In this document: in pieces, positions 6,800 to 14,107 of the stretch
Layout: each line of letters begins with the position of its first letter
Position numbering within the stretch: the stretch's first letter is position 1
Source of the DNA: GCA-2686765 sp036012725
GTDB lineage: Bacteria > Pseudomonadota > Alphaproteobacteria > Rhodospirillales > 2-02-FULL-58-16
DNA length: 18,763 bases
Direction: 5' to 3'
NCBI GenBank assembly: GCA_036012725.1
Contig: DASCPW010000017.1
Span: forward strand, 1 to 18,763
The notes under the pieces: generated by a model
Database searches by the model: none
What the model was told of the DNA's origin: nothing
Seen by the model: the letters and a program-made list of their open reading frames with translations, nothing else
Program-made: the position numbers and the translations under genes

Positions 6800-7755
6800 C
6801 CCGGGTTCTGGTCACCGGCGCCAGCGGATTTTTCGGGCGGACCCTGTGCCCAGCGCTGCTTGCCGGCGGTCATGACGTTTTGGCGGCGGTACGCGATCCG
6901 GCGGCGGCAGGCTTGGTTGGCCTGGAGACATATCCGATTGCCGATATCGGCCCCGAAACCGATTGGAGCGGGGCGTTAAAAGGCGTCGAGGCGGTCATCC
7001 ATTTGGCAGCCCGCGTCCATGTCATCAACGAGATCGCTGCTAATCCGCTAGCCGAACACCGCAAAGTCAACAGGGATGGGACACGGCGGCTGGCCGAGGC
7101 GGCGGTTGAGGCCGGCGTTCGCCGCCTGCTTTTCTTGAGCACCGTCAAGGTTAACGGTGAAGAAACACAAGCCAGGCCGTTCTTGGAAAATGATCCACCG
7201 GCGCCGGTGGATGCTTATGGATTATCGAAATGGGAAGCCGAAAAAAGTCTTGCCGAGATCGCCGCTAAGAGTGGGTTGGAAACAATGATCTTGCGGCCGC
7301 CGCTGATCTATGGCGAGGGCGTCAAGGGTCAATTTCTAAGCCTCTTGAAATTATGCGCCAAGGCTCCACCCTTGCCCCTCGGCGGTATCGCCAACCAGCG
7401 CAGCATGATTTACGCCGGTAACCTTGCCGACGCCGTTACCCGTTGCCTGGCGCACCCCAATACGGCGGGGCAGACATATCTTGTGAGAGACGGCGACGAC
7501 GTTTCAACTTCGGAATTAATCCGCCGCGTGAGCAGAGCCTTGCAGCGCCCGGCGCGGCTATTTTCCGTTCCCGCCGCGATGTTGCGACTGGCAGGCGGGG
7601 TGGTGGGACAATCAGCGGTGGTGGCTCGTCTTTTAGGCTCGCTTCAGATCGACGATACGAAAATCCGCCGTGAATTGGGATGGACGCCGCCGTTCACCAT
7701 GCTACAAGGATTGGAGAAAACAGCGGCCTGGTTCTCCTCCCCCGGCCGCCCCTGA
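6796..7755 (+). CDS. NAD(P)-dependent sugar epimerase/4-reductase (extended SDR, WbpV/WreQ-like)
   Basis: Extended short-chain dehydrogenase acting on a nucleotide sugar. The 319 residues show the Rossmann motif VTGASGFFG (6-14), the NAD-contacting HLAARVHV (69-76), the catalytic STVKVNGEE (115-123) and YGLSK (Y141, K145), then LRPPLIYGEGVKGQF, typical of UDP-sugar enzymes. In this context the best guess is the reductase that turns UDP-4-keto-6-deoxy-GlcNAc, made by the dehydratase encoded next, into UDP-QuiNAc or UDP-FucNAc. Pseudomonas WbpV and Rhizobium WreQ act that way. A plain UDP-sugar 4-epimerase cannot be excluded from sequence. ATG 6796 overlaps the previous stop by the ATGA arrangement; an earlier in-frame candidate at 6742 would lengthen the overlap without adding conserved residues. 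Confidence 0.85.
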   Translation: MTRVLVTGASGFFGRTLCPALLAGGHDVLAAVRDPAAAGLVGLETYPIADIGPETDWSGALKGVEAVIHLAARVHVINEIAANPLAEHRKVNRDGTRRLAEAAVEAGVRRLLFLSTVKVNGEETQARPFLENDPPAPVDAYGLSKWEAEKSLAEIAAKSGLETMILRPPLIYGEGVKGQFLSLLKLCAKAPPLPLGGIANQRSMIYAGNLADAVTRCLAHPNTAGQTYLVRDGDDVSTSELIRRVSRALQRPARLFSVPAAMLRLAGGVVGQSAVVARLLGSLQIDDTKIRRELGWTPPFTMLQGLEKTAAWFSSPGRP

Positions 7756-7781
7756 AACAAAGTTCTCGGGCAGCTCATAAC

Positions 7782-9701
7782 ATGCTGGCAAAGATTTCTG
7801 TGCGCGGCTACGTAGCTTACAGCCATGACATCATCATGGCGGCGGCGTCTTTTGCCATTTCCCTCTATCTGCGGCTCGGCGAGGATTTGTTTTACTATTC
7901 GACCGCCGAGACCCTGACGCAAGCGGGGGTGATTTTCACCGCCATCGCCGCTTCGGTGTTTCTGTTCATGGGACTTTACCGGGGGGTATGGCGCTATGCC
8001 TCCTTGAACGATCTTTTAGGCATCACCCGTTCGGCCACTCTGGTGATGATGATTTTCCTTTTGGTGATGTTCCTGTGGACGCGTCTCGACACCCTTCCCA
8101 GGTCACTGCCGGTCATCAATTGGTTCGTCTTGATGGCGCTGCTCGGCGGGCCGCGTTTTTGTTACCGGTTGCTCAAGGACCGGCGTCTCGATATCCGCAT
8201 GGAAAAAGAAAGCCACACCCTCATTCCCGTCCTTCTCGTCGGCGTCGGCGACGGGGCGGAACTGTTCATCAGGTCGATGGCGCGATCAAGCGAGGCCAAC
8301 TATCGCGTCGTCGGAATTATCGCTGAGGATTCCTCGCGGGTCGGTCGCCACATCCATGGCGTGAATATTTTGGGCACCATCGATGAAATGGCCACCATCG
8401 TCAACAAGCTGGCGAAGCGCAACAATCACCCCAGGCGGCTGATTCTGACCAGGGACGACATGGATAAGCCAAGAGTGCGCCAGCTGCTGGAAGAGACCAG
8501 CCGGTTGGGCATGACCTTGGCGCGGCTGCCTAAACTCACCGATTTCAGAAGCAGCATGTCGGAGGAAGTCGAGGTCAAGCCCATAGCCCTCGAGGACCTG
8601 TTGGGCCGGCCGCAGACGGCGCTCGACCGGGATGCCATGCGCGCCCTCATAGAACATCGCCGAATCCTCATTACCGGGGCCGGCGGGTGCATCGGCAGCG
8701 AACTGGCGCGTCAGGTTTCCAGCTACGAACCCGCCGAGCTGATCCTTGTCGACCATTCCGAGTACAATCTCTACACCATCGACATGGAAATGGCGGAACG
8801 CCATCCCCGCCTCAAGCGCCGGGCCTTTCTCGCCGATGTCCGCGAGCGGGACCGAATCATGCGAATCTTCGCCGAAATCCGACCGGAATTGGTTTTCCAC
8901 GCCGCCGCGCTAAAGCATGTTCCTCTTGTCGAGAACAATATCTTTGAGGGCGCCGCCACCAATATCATCGGCACCATCCATGTCGCCGATGCCTCCATCG
9001 CCTCAAAGGTCTTAGCGATGGTACTGATTTCCACCGACAAGGCGGTCCATCCGACCAGTGTCATGGGAGCCACGAAACGGATCGCCGAGCAATATTGCCA
9101 AGCCCTGGACATCTCCCCGGATAACGGTGATGGAACCCGCTTCCTCACCGTTCGCTTCGGCAACGTTTTGGGTTCGTCGGGCTCGGTCGTCCCGCTGTTC
9201 CAGAAGCAGCTGGCCAACGGCGGCCCCATCACCGTTACCGATCCCAGAATGAAGCGTTACTTCATGACCGAGCGGGAAGCCGTGGAATTGGTTCTGCAGG
9301 CCTCGGCACTGGGCCAGAAAAATCTTGAGCAACAAGGCAAAATCTTCGTTCTCGACATGGGAGAGCCGGTGCTGATCATCGAGCTCGCCAAACAGATGAT
9401 CAGCCTTGCCGGGCTCAAACCCGGCGAGGATGTGGAAATCACCATCATCGGCCCCCGCCCTGGCGAAAAACTGGCCGAGGAAGTGTTCTATGGCGGCGAG
9501 CAGTTGGTTCCGACGAAATGCCCGGAGATCCTTCTCGCCGCCCCCCATGCCTCCGACGCCGTCCAACTGGCGAGTGCCATTGACGAACTGACCATTGCCT
9601 GCAGCGCCGCCGACCGCGACCAAGTGGTAGCGATCATTCGCCGGCTGGTGCCCGAATACAAAGGGCGGGAAACGGCGAATCCCTCGCCAGCATCCGGGTG
9701 A
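7782..9701 (+). CDS. Membrane-bound nucleotide-sugar 4,6-dehydratase (WbpM/CapD family)
   Basis: Long-form WbpM/CapD enzyme that converts UDP-GlcNAc to UDP-4-keto-6-deoxy-GlcNAc. The 639 residues begin with four hydrophobic segments between about 12 and 122. A CoA-binding-like Rossmann domain follows (VLLVGVGDG, about 148-156), then the catalytic SDR domain with ITGAGGCIGSE (NAD motif, G299 onwards). The catalytic segment ISTDKAVHPTSVMGATKR has S417, M428 and K432, so Met stands where classical SDRs have Tyr; this S-M-K arrangement is known for WbpM-type dehydratases. GEPVLIIELAKQMI and IGPRPGEKL are typical C-terminal motifs. ATG 7782 starts just before the first membrane segment, 26 bases after the preceding stop. 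The longer frame from 7680 would overlap the epimerase and lacks similarity. Last gene of the sugar operon. Confidence 0.92.
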   Translation: MLAKISVRGYVAYSHDIIMAAASFAISLYLRLGEDLFYYSTAETLTQAGVIFTAIAASVFLFMGLYRGVWRYASLNDLLGITRSATLVMMIFLLVMFLWTRLDTLPRSLPVINWFVLMALLGGPRFCYRLLKDRRLDIRMEKESHTLIPVLLVGVGDGAELFIRSMARSSEANYRVVGIIAEDSSRVGRHIHGVNILGTIDEMATIVNKLAKRNNHPRRLILTRDDMDKPRVRQLLEETSRLGMTLARLPKLTDFRSSMSEEVEVKPIALEDLLGRPQTALDRDAMRALIEHRRILITGAGGCIGSELARQVSSYEPAELILVDHSEYNLYTIDMEMAERHPRLKRRAFLADVRERDRIMRIFAEIRPELVFHAAALKHVPLVENNIFEGAATNIIGTIHVADASIASKVLAMVLISTDKAVHPTSVMGATKRIAEQYCQALDISPDNGDGTRFLTVRFGNVLGSSGSVVPLFQKQLANGGPITVTDPRMKRYFMTEREAVELVLQASALGQKNLEQQGKIFVLDMGEPVLIIELAKQMISLAGLKPGEDVEITIIGPRPGEKLAEEVFYGGEQLVPTKCPEILLAAPHASDAVQLASAIDELTIACSAADRDQVVAIIRRLVPEYKGRETANPSPASG

Positions 9702-9805
9702 CGGCCGTGGACGGGCGAAGCCGGAATCCCCCCTGGCGCGTGCCGGCATGGGTCTGTTATATCCCTTCCGTTGCCGCCGTTGCCTGGATGTGAAAGTCGC
9801 CGCCG

Positions 9806-11386
9806 ATGCCGCCGTCATCCATAAATTCCATTCGCCGAGCCCTGATTTCCGTTTCCGACAAGACGGGTCTGGCCGAACTCGGCCGCTATCTTGACGGCAA
9901 CGGGATTGAAATCCTATCCACCGGCGGGACGGCGAAAGCCTTACGTGATGCCGGGGTACAAGTCACCGAGGTTTCCGATCATACCAGCTTTCCCGAAATC
10001 CTCGACGGCCGCGTGAAAACCCTGCAACCTATCATCCATGGCGGCCTCCTGGGCAGGCGCGGCAATGCCGATCACCAACAGGCTATGATTGATCACGGCA
10101 TCGCGCCGATCGACCTTTTGGCGGTCAATCTGTACCCTTTCGAGGCGACGGTGGCCGCCGACGCCGATTTTGAAACTTGCGTGGAGAATATCGATGTCGG
10201 TGGCCCGGCGATGATCCGGGCGGCGGCGAAAAACCATGAATCGGTCACGGTAATCGTCGATCCGGCCGATTACGCCTCCGTCATCAAAGAAATGAAGGCC
10301 AACGGCGGCGCCACCACCACCTCTTTCCGCAAGCGTCTCGCGGCCAAGGCTTACGCCCGCACCGGCGCCTATGATGCGGCCATCGGCGGCTGGTTCAACG
10401 GCCAGCTGGGGGAAACCTTTCCCGACCGCATGACTCTTGGCGGCAGGCTCGGGCAGATCATGCGCTATGGCGAAAACCCACACCAACAGGCGGCCTTCTA
10501 CAAAACCGGCGAGTGCCGGCCCGGTGTCGCTAACGCCGAGCAGATCCAAGGCAAGGAGCTGAGCTACAACAATTTCAACGATACCGATGCCGCTTTCGAA
10601 CTGGTCGCCGAATTCGAACCCATCGCCTGCGCCATCATCAAGCACGCTAATCCTTGCGGCGTCGCCATATCGGGGACCCTCGTCGACGCCTACGCCAGGG
10701 CCTTGGCCTGCGATCCGGAAAGCGCCTTTGGCGGCATCGTTGCTTGCAACCGGGCGCTGGACGCAGCGACGGCGGCGGAAATCGTCAAGCTTTTCGCCGA
10801 AGTCGTCATCGCGCCGGAAATTGGCCCCGAGGCACGTCAAATCCTAGCGGCAAAGGAAAACCTGCGCGTTCTCGTCACCGGCGCCATGCCCAACGCGGCC
10901 GCGCCGGGCATGGGCTTCAAGTCCCTTGCCGGCGGCTTTCTTTTGCAGGGAAGGGACAACGCCCTTCTCGAGACAGTGAAAGTGGTCACCAAACGGTCCC
11001 CGATGGAGGCCGAAATGGCCGATCTGGAATTCGCATTCACCGTTTGCAAGCATGTCAAATCGAACGCCATCATTTACGTCAAAAACAAAACCACCGTCGG
11101 TATCGGCGCCGGCCAGATGAGCCGCGTCAACTCATCGCGCATCGCCACCTGGAAAGCCGGCGACGCGGCGGCGGCGGCGGGCGAGAAAAGCAACCGCGCC
11201 ATCGGCTCGGTGGTCGCCTCGGACGCCTTCTTTCCTTTCGCCGACGGTCTTCTGGCGGCCGCCGGGGCCGGCGTCACGGCGATCATTCAGCCGGGCGGCA
11301 GCCGGCGCGACGACGAGGTTATCGCGGCGGCCGACGAACAGGACATGGCCATGGTCTTCACCGGCATGCGCCACTTCCGCCATTAG
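9806..11386 (+). CDS. purH: Bifunctional AICAR formyltransferase / IMP cyclohydrolase
   Basis: PurH carries out the last two steps of purine synthesis: formylation of AICAR with 10-formyl-THF, then ring closure to IMP. The N-terminal cyclohydrolase domain (about 1-195) has SVSDKTGLAELGR, STGGTAKAL, DGRVKTL (K71), VNLYPF (Y110), ENIDVGGP (D130) and AAAKNH (K142), matching the active-site Lys, Tyr, Asp and Lys of the family. The C-terminal formyltransferase domain has IIKHANPCG with the catalytic K279-H280 pair and IQPGGSRRDDEVI near the end. Length (526) is normal. One oddity is Q74 in KTLQP, where nearly all relatives have His. ATG 9806 is the first start after an in-frame TGA at 9791. The 104 bases upstream hold only a weak TTATAT-like element, so whether purH has its own promoter is unclear. 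Confidence 0.97.
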   Translation: MPPSSINSIRRALISVSDKTGLAELGRYLDGNGIEILSTGGTAKALRDAGVQVTEVSDHTSFPEILDGRVKTLQPIIHGGLLGRRGNADHQQAMIDHGIAPIDLLAVNLYPFEATVAADADFETCVENIDVGGPAMIRAAAKNHESVTVIVDPADYASVIKEMKANGGATTTSFRKRLAAKAYARTGAYDAAIGGWFNGQLGETFPDRMTLGGRLGQIMRYGENPHQQAAFYKTGECRPGVANAEQIQGKELSYNNFNDTDAAFELVAEFEPIACAIIKHANPCGVAISGTLVDAYARALACDPESAFGGIVACNRALDAATAAEIVKLFAEVVIAPEIGPEARQILAAKENLRVLVTGAMPNAAAPGMGFKSLAGGFLLQGRDNALLETVKVVTKRSPMEAEMADLEFAFTVCKHVKSNAIIYVKNKTTVGIGAGQMSRVNSSRIATWKAGDAAAAAGEKSNRAIGSVVASDAFFPFADGLLAAAGAGVTAIIQPGGSRRDDEVIAAADEQDMAMVFTGMRHFRH

Positions 11387-11407
11387 CCCGTCCGCCGCCG
11401 GAGTCAA

Positions 11408-11427
11408 GGCTGATCGGGCGATCAGTC
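11408..11427 (+). terminator. Stem-loop after purH, possible terminator
   Basis: GGCTGATC and GATCAGTC pair (8 bp including one G-T wobble) around a GGGC loop, starting 22 bases after the purH stop. No T-run follows, so intrinsic termination would be weak. It may instead stabilise the mRNA 3' end. Confidence 0.33.
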
Positions 11428-11458
11428 ACGGACAGTCACTTGCTAGGCCCCTTCATCA

Positions 11459-11764
11459 TCACCGTCCCGTCCCCCGATAAACGGCGATATGCTTGACTCT
11501 CGCTTTCCTTGTGGCGGGAAACCACCCCGTGATCCGATAAAGCGGATGTCGGCGGCTGGGACCAACCGCCACCGGCGTCATCGTCGTCGTCGATGGCAAC
11601 CCCGGCGGGGGTGGTGCGTCGATGATGACCGTATCCACCTTCGGATCGTGGGTAGTCCAGGTCTCGGTTTCCAATTTTGGGTTATCGATTCCGTAATTGG
11701 ACCGCGCATAGGGGTCTATGACCTCCCAGGCACCGGCAACACCGGCAGCACTTGCTGCCCCCAA
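11459..11764 (-). CDS. Doubtful small exported hypothetical protein, possibly degenerate
   Basis: I do not recognise this product. Read from TTG at 11764 it gives about 101 residues. Extending the frame upstream to the last stop adds a basic stretch (RKRRRIFLPRHFQF) and a hydrophobic run (PSFVLATLLGAASAAGVAGA). The whole then looks like a signal peptide followed by a Pro/Thr-rich soluble part (TVIIDAPPPPGLP). No ATG or GTG exists in that extended frame; only CTG, ATA and TTG are available. An ATG at 11870 reads into a different frame, which would fit a frameshifted gene. The C-terminal part is Arg-rich and has no known motif. It may be a decayed small gene or a chance open frame. Confidence 0.28.
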   Translation of the reverse strand: MGAASAAGVAGAWEVIDPYARSNYGIDNPKLETETWTTHDPKVDTVIIDAPPPPGLPSTTTMTPVAVGPSRRHPLYRITGWFPATRKARVKHIAVYRGTGR

Positions 11765-12140
11765 CAGAGTGGCAAGAACGAAGCTGGGGAATTGAAAATG
11801 ACGGGGCAGAAATATTCGCCGGCGCTTCCTCTAAGTTGACTGGCGCAGAAGTCCAGGACGTGGCCGTCATTCACGGTGCAATCATCGTGATTCGTGGGGC
11901 ATGGGCTGCGCCGTTATTATAAGCGCAATAAGCGACCCCCGCCTATAAAGAAACATGGGATATGCCTTAAGAGAGCAAGCATCTTGCCTCAAACCGCCCG
12001 CCAGAAAGTTCGCCAAGGGCGGCAAACGCTACTCCGGGGCGATGTCCCCAAGGGTCCGTAATGCGATCGATTCTGTTGTAAAACTCGGTTTTAAGAGCAC
12101 GGACCCTGGCATGCCGCACCGAATTGGCCGGAAGCCGGGA
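11765..12140. other. Intergenic stretch with no recognisable gene
   Basis: I see no credible coding region, tRNA or mobile element here. Two short dyads are present. GAG-a-GCAAG / CTTGC-CTC has a three-base loop (11971-11990), and the 9-base arms AGGGTCCGT (12051-12059) and ACGGACCCT (12099-12107) are separated by 39 bases. Neither is followed by a T-run. An RNA element is possible but not supported by a known fold. The open frame that begins at 11955 (+) runs antisense into the SIS gene and is not protein-like. Confidence 0.4.
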
Positions 12141-12761
12141 TTAGAACTTGCGCCCGGCGATGAGGCCCTCGTTCATCCGGTTCTGGCGGATGTAATGGGC
12201 AAGGATGTGCATCAGCGACTGATGGGTATCCTCGATGACGCCGTAATTATCGGCCTCCACATGGATATGCACGTTTGCCAGTTCGCCGCTGCGTCCGCCG
12301 TTAAATCCGGTGAAGGCGATGACGTCGATCTTGTTTTGCCGCGCCCAGGTCACGGCCTTGACGATATTTTCCGAATCCCCCGAGGCGCTGACGCTTAGCA
12401 AGACATCGCCGAGCCGGGCCGAGGAGCGCAATTGGTAGATGAAGATTTCATCATAGGATGTGTCGTTGGCGATGGCGGTCATCATCGGAATATTATCGCT
12501 AAGAGAGACCACGCGGGGAACCAGGTCGGTGTCGGTCTGGATCAGTTTGGCGTGATCGCAGACAAAGGTATTGGCGATGGCGGCCGAGCCGCCGTTGCCG
12601 CAAACGAAGAGGGTGGCGCCCCGCTGATAGGCGGCCTCCAGCAGTTCCGCCGCCTCGGCCAAGCAGTTTCGATCGACGCTGGCGGCGGCGGTTTTCGTTT
12701 GCTGGAAATAGTCGTCGCAGTAAGAGGCGATGTCGGAATATTTGCTGTCGGGAAAAGTCAT
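12141..12761 (-). CDS. SIS-domain sugar-phosphate isomerase, GmhA/DiaA-like
   Basis: Single SIS-domain protein (206 residues) of the phosphoheptose isomerase group. It has the phosphosugar-binding loops FVCGNGGSAAIAN (52-64) and SVSASGDSENIVKA (123-136), and the C-terminal helix EDTHQSLMHILAHYI (177-191). GmhA makes D-glycero-heptose-7-phosphate for LPS; relatives such as DiaA bind DnaA instead. H180 aligns with the catalytic His of GmhA. The other GmhA metal/catalytic residues, however, seem replaced: His61 by T65, Glu65 by D69 and Gln172 by E177. The exact substrate is therefore open. ATG 12761 lacks a clear ribosome-binding site. It lies 44 bases after the MFS gene and may share its transcript. 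Alignment to GmhA is from memory. Confidence 0.8.
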   Translation of the reverse strand: MTFPDSKYSDIASYCDDYFQQTKTAAASVDRNCLAEAAELLEAAYQRGATLFVCGNGGSAAIANTFVCDHAKLIQTDTDLVPRVVSLSDNIPMMTAIANDTSYDEIFIYQLRSSARLGDVLLSVSASGDSENIVKAVTWARQNKIDVIAFTGFNGGRSGELANVHIHVEADNYGVIEDTHQSLMHILAHYIRQNRMNEGLIAGRKF

Positions 12762-12805
12762 TTAAGGAGTCTGCTTCATTCTCGGTTTCGGTTCAACGTC
12801 CCGCT

Positions 12806-14107
12806 TCAACGCCGGCAATCGGAAATCGGCCACAACAATGCCATTCCGATGATAAAAAAAATCAAGATCGTCGCCATGCCGGCTCGCTGGCTGCCGGCGT
12901 AAGTGGTCACCCAGGCCAGCGCCACCGGGCCCAGGAAAGCCGTCGCCTTGCCGGAAAGCGCATAGAGCCCGAACATTTCGGCACGCAGCCGCGGCGGCGC
13001 CAGGCGCGCCATCATCGAGCGGCTGGCGGCTTGCGCCGGGCCGATGAAAATACCCAGCGGCAGGCCGAAAACCCAAAAAAAAGTCTTCGACTGGACAAAC
13101 AGCAAAGCCCCGCCAAACAAGGTCAAGGCGGTAACGGCGATAAGAATGGTCCGTTTCGGGCCGATCCAGTCGTCGATCCAGGCGAAAAGAGCGGCGCCAA
13201 GGCCGGCGGTAACGTTCATTCCGATGCCGAAAATAATCAGTTCGGAAAAATCCATGCCAAAGGTGCCGGCGGCGTAAATGCCGCCGAAGGCGAACAAGGT
13301 GTTGAGGCCGTCGGTATAGATCATCCGGGCAAGCAGGAAACGGGCGATTTGGGCATAATCCTTTATATGTTTGAGGGTTTCCCACAGGGCCGCCAGGCCG
13401 CGGCGGAATGCTTCCCCGGCGCCGATGCCGGTGGCCGCGGTGTCGGGGGTCAGGGCGAATAGCGGCACCGCGAAGACGGCGAACCAGATGGCGGTCAACG
13501 GCGCCACCGCCCGCAGGTTCTGGGCCTGGTCCTTGGCAAGGCCGAACCAGGGCTCGTCGGTCTCGACGAAACCGACCAGAACGAGGCCCAGGCAGGCCAG
13601 GCCACCGGCATAGCCCAAACCCCAACCCCAGCCGGAAATCCGTCCGACCTTGGCCTTGGGGCTTAAATCCGGCAGCATTGAGTTGTAGAATACCTGGCCC
13701 ATTTCAAAAGCAAAATTGGCGACACCGACGCAGATCAAGGCCCAAAGGGCGTCGGCCGGGTCCGGGCGGGTAAACCAAAGCAAGAAGGTGGTGGTGGCGC
13801 AAAGAACAGTCAAAACCAGAAGCCAGGGTTTCCGGCGCCCCGAATGATCGGCCATGGCGCCGCAAAAAGGCGCTGAAAGGGCCACGGCAAGGGCCGAGAC
13901 GGCCATCGCATATCCCCATTGAGCAGTCCCCGTCACCACGTCGGCGGCCACGCCTTGGGTGAAATAGGCGGCGAATACAAAGGTGATGATGACGGTCGGA
14001 AAGGCCGAATTGGCCCAGTCGAATAAACACCAGGCAAACAGGGCGCGGAAAGACGCATGGCTTGTTCCGCCCGCCGTCTCCCCGCCCTGGAAAGGGATTT
14101 CGGCCAC
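12806..14107 (-). CDS. MFS transporter, UMF1 (Atg22-like) family
   Basis: Inner-membrane transporter of the major facilitator superfamily with about 12 hydrophobic segments in 433 residues. The UMF1/Atg22 signature AWCLFDWANSAFPTVI (25-40) opens the protein. A motif-A-type loop GAMADHSGRRKP (83-94) follows, then FYNSMLPDLSPKAKVGRISGWGWGLGYAGG, highly typical of the family. The substrate is unknown; the yeast relative Atg22 exports amino acids from the vacuole. The start is GTG at 14107, whose first base is the last base of the glutamate dehydrogenase stop (TAGTG), so translation is probably coupled. The C-terminus ends abruptly (LLWPISDCRR). A neighbouring frame stays open for about 20 hydrophilic residues right up to the next gene, so a late frameshift is possible. 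Confidence 0.88.
   Translation of the reverse strand: MAEIPFQGGETAGGTSHASFRALFAWCLFDWANSAFPTVIITFVFAAYFTQGVAADVVTGTAQWGYAMAVSALAVALSAPFCGAMADHSGRRKPWLLVLTVLCATTTFLLWFTRPDPADALWALICVGVANFAFEMGQVFYNSMLPDLSPKAKVGRISGWGWGLGYAGGLACLGLVLVGFVETDEPWFGLAKDQAQNLRAVAPLTAIWFAVFAVPLFALTPDTAATGIGAGEAFRRGLAALWETLKHIKDYAQIARFLLARMIYTDGLNTLFAFGGIYAAGTFGMDFSELIIFGIGMNVTAGLGAALFAWIDDWIGPKRTILIAVTALTLFGGALLFVQSKTFFWVFGLPLGIFIGPAQAASRSMMARLAPPRLRAEMFGLYALSGKATAFLGPVALAWVTTYAGSQRAGMATILIFFIIGMALLWPISDCRR

Noticed and set aside
9012..9818. A long minus-strand open frame opposite the WbpM and purH genes
   Set aside because: It is antisense to strongly conserved dehydratase motifs and is an effect of high GC content.
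10654..11496. A 280-residue + strand open frame overlapping purH
   Set aside because: It is Arg/Gly-rich low complexity in a shifted frame of the conserved AICAR formyltransferase domain.
12762..13625. A long minus-strand open frame (287 residues) inside the MFS gene
   Set aside because: It is Arg/Pro/Gly-rich, with no hydrophobic segments or known motif, while the overlapping frame is a clear UMF1 transporter. Only its last 20 codons merit a second look.
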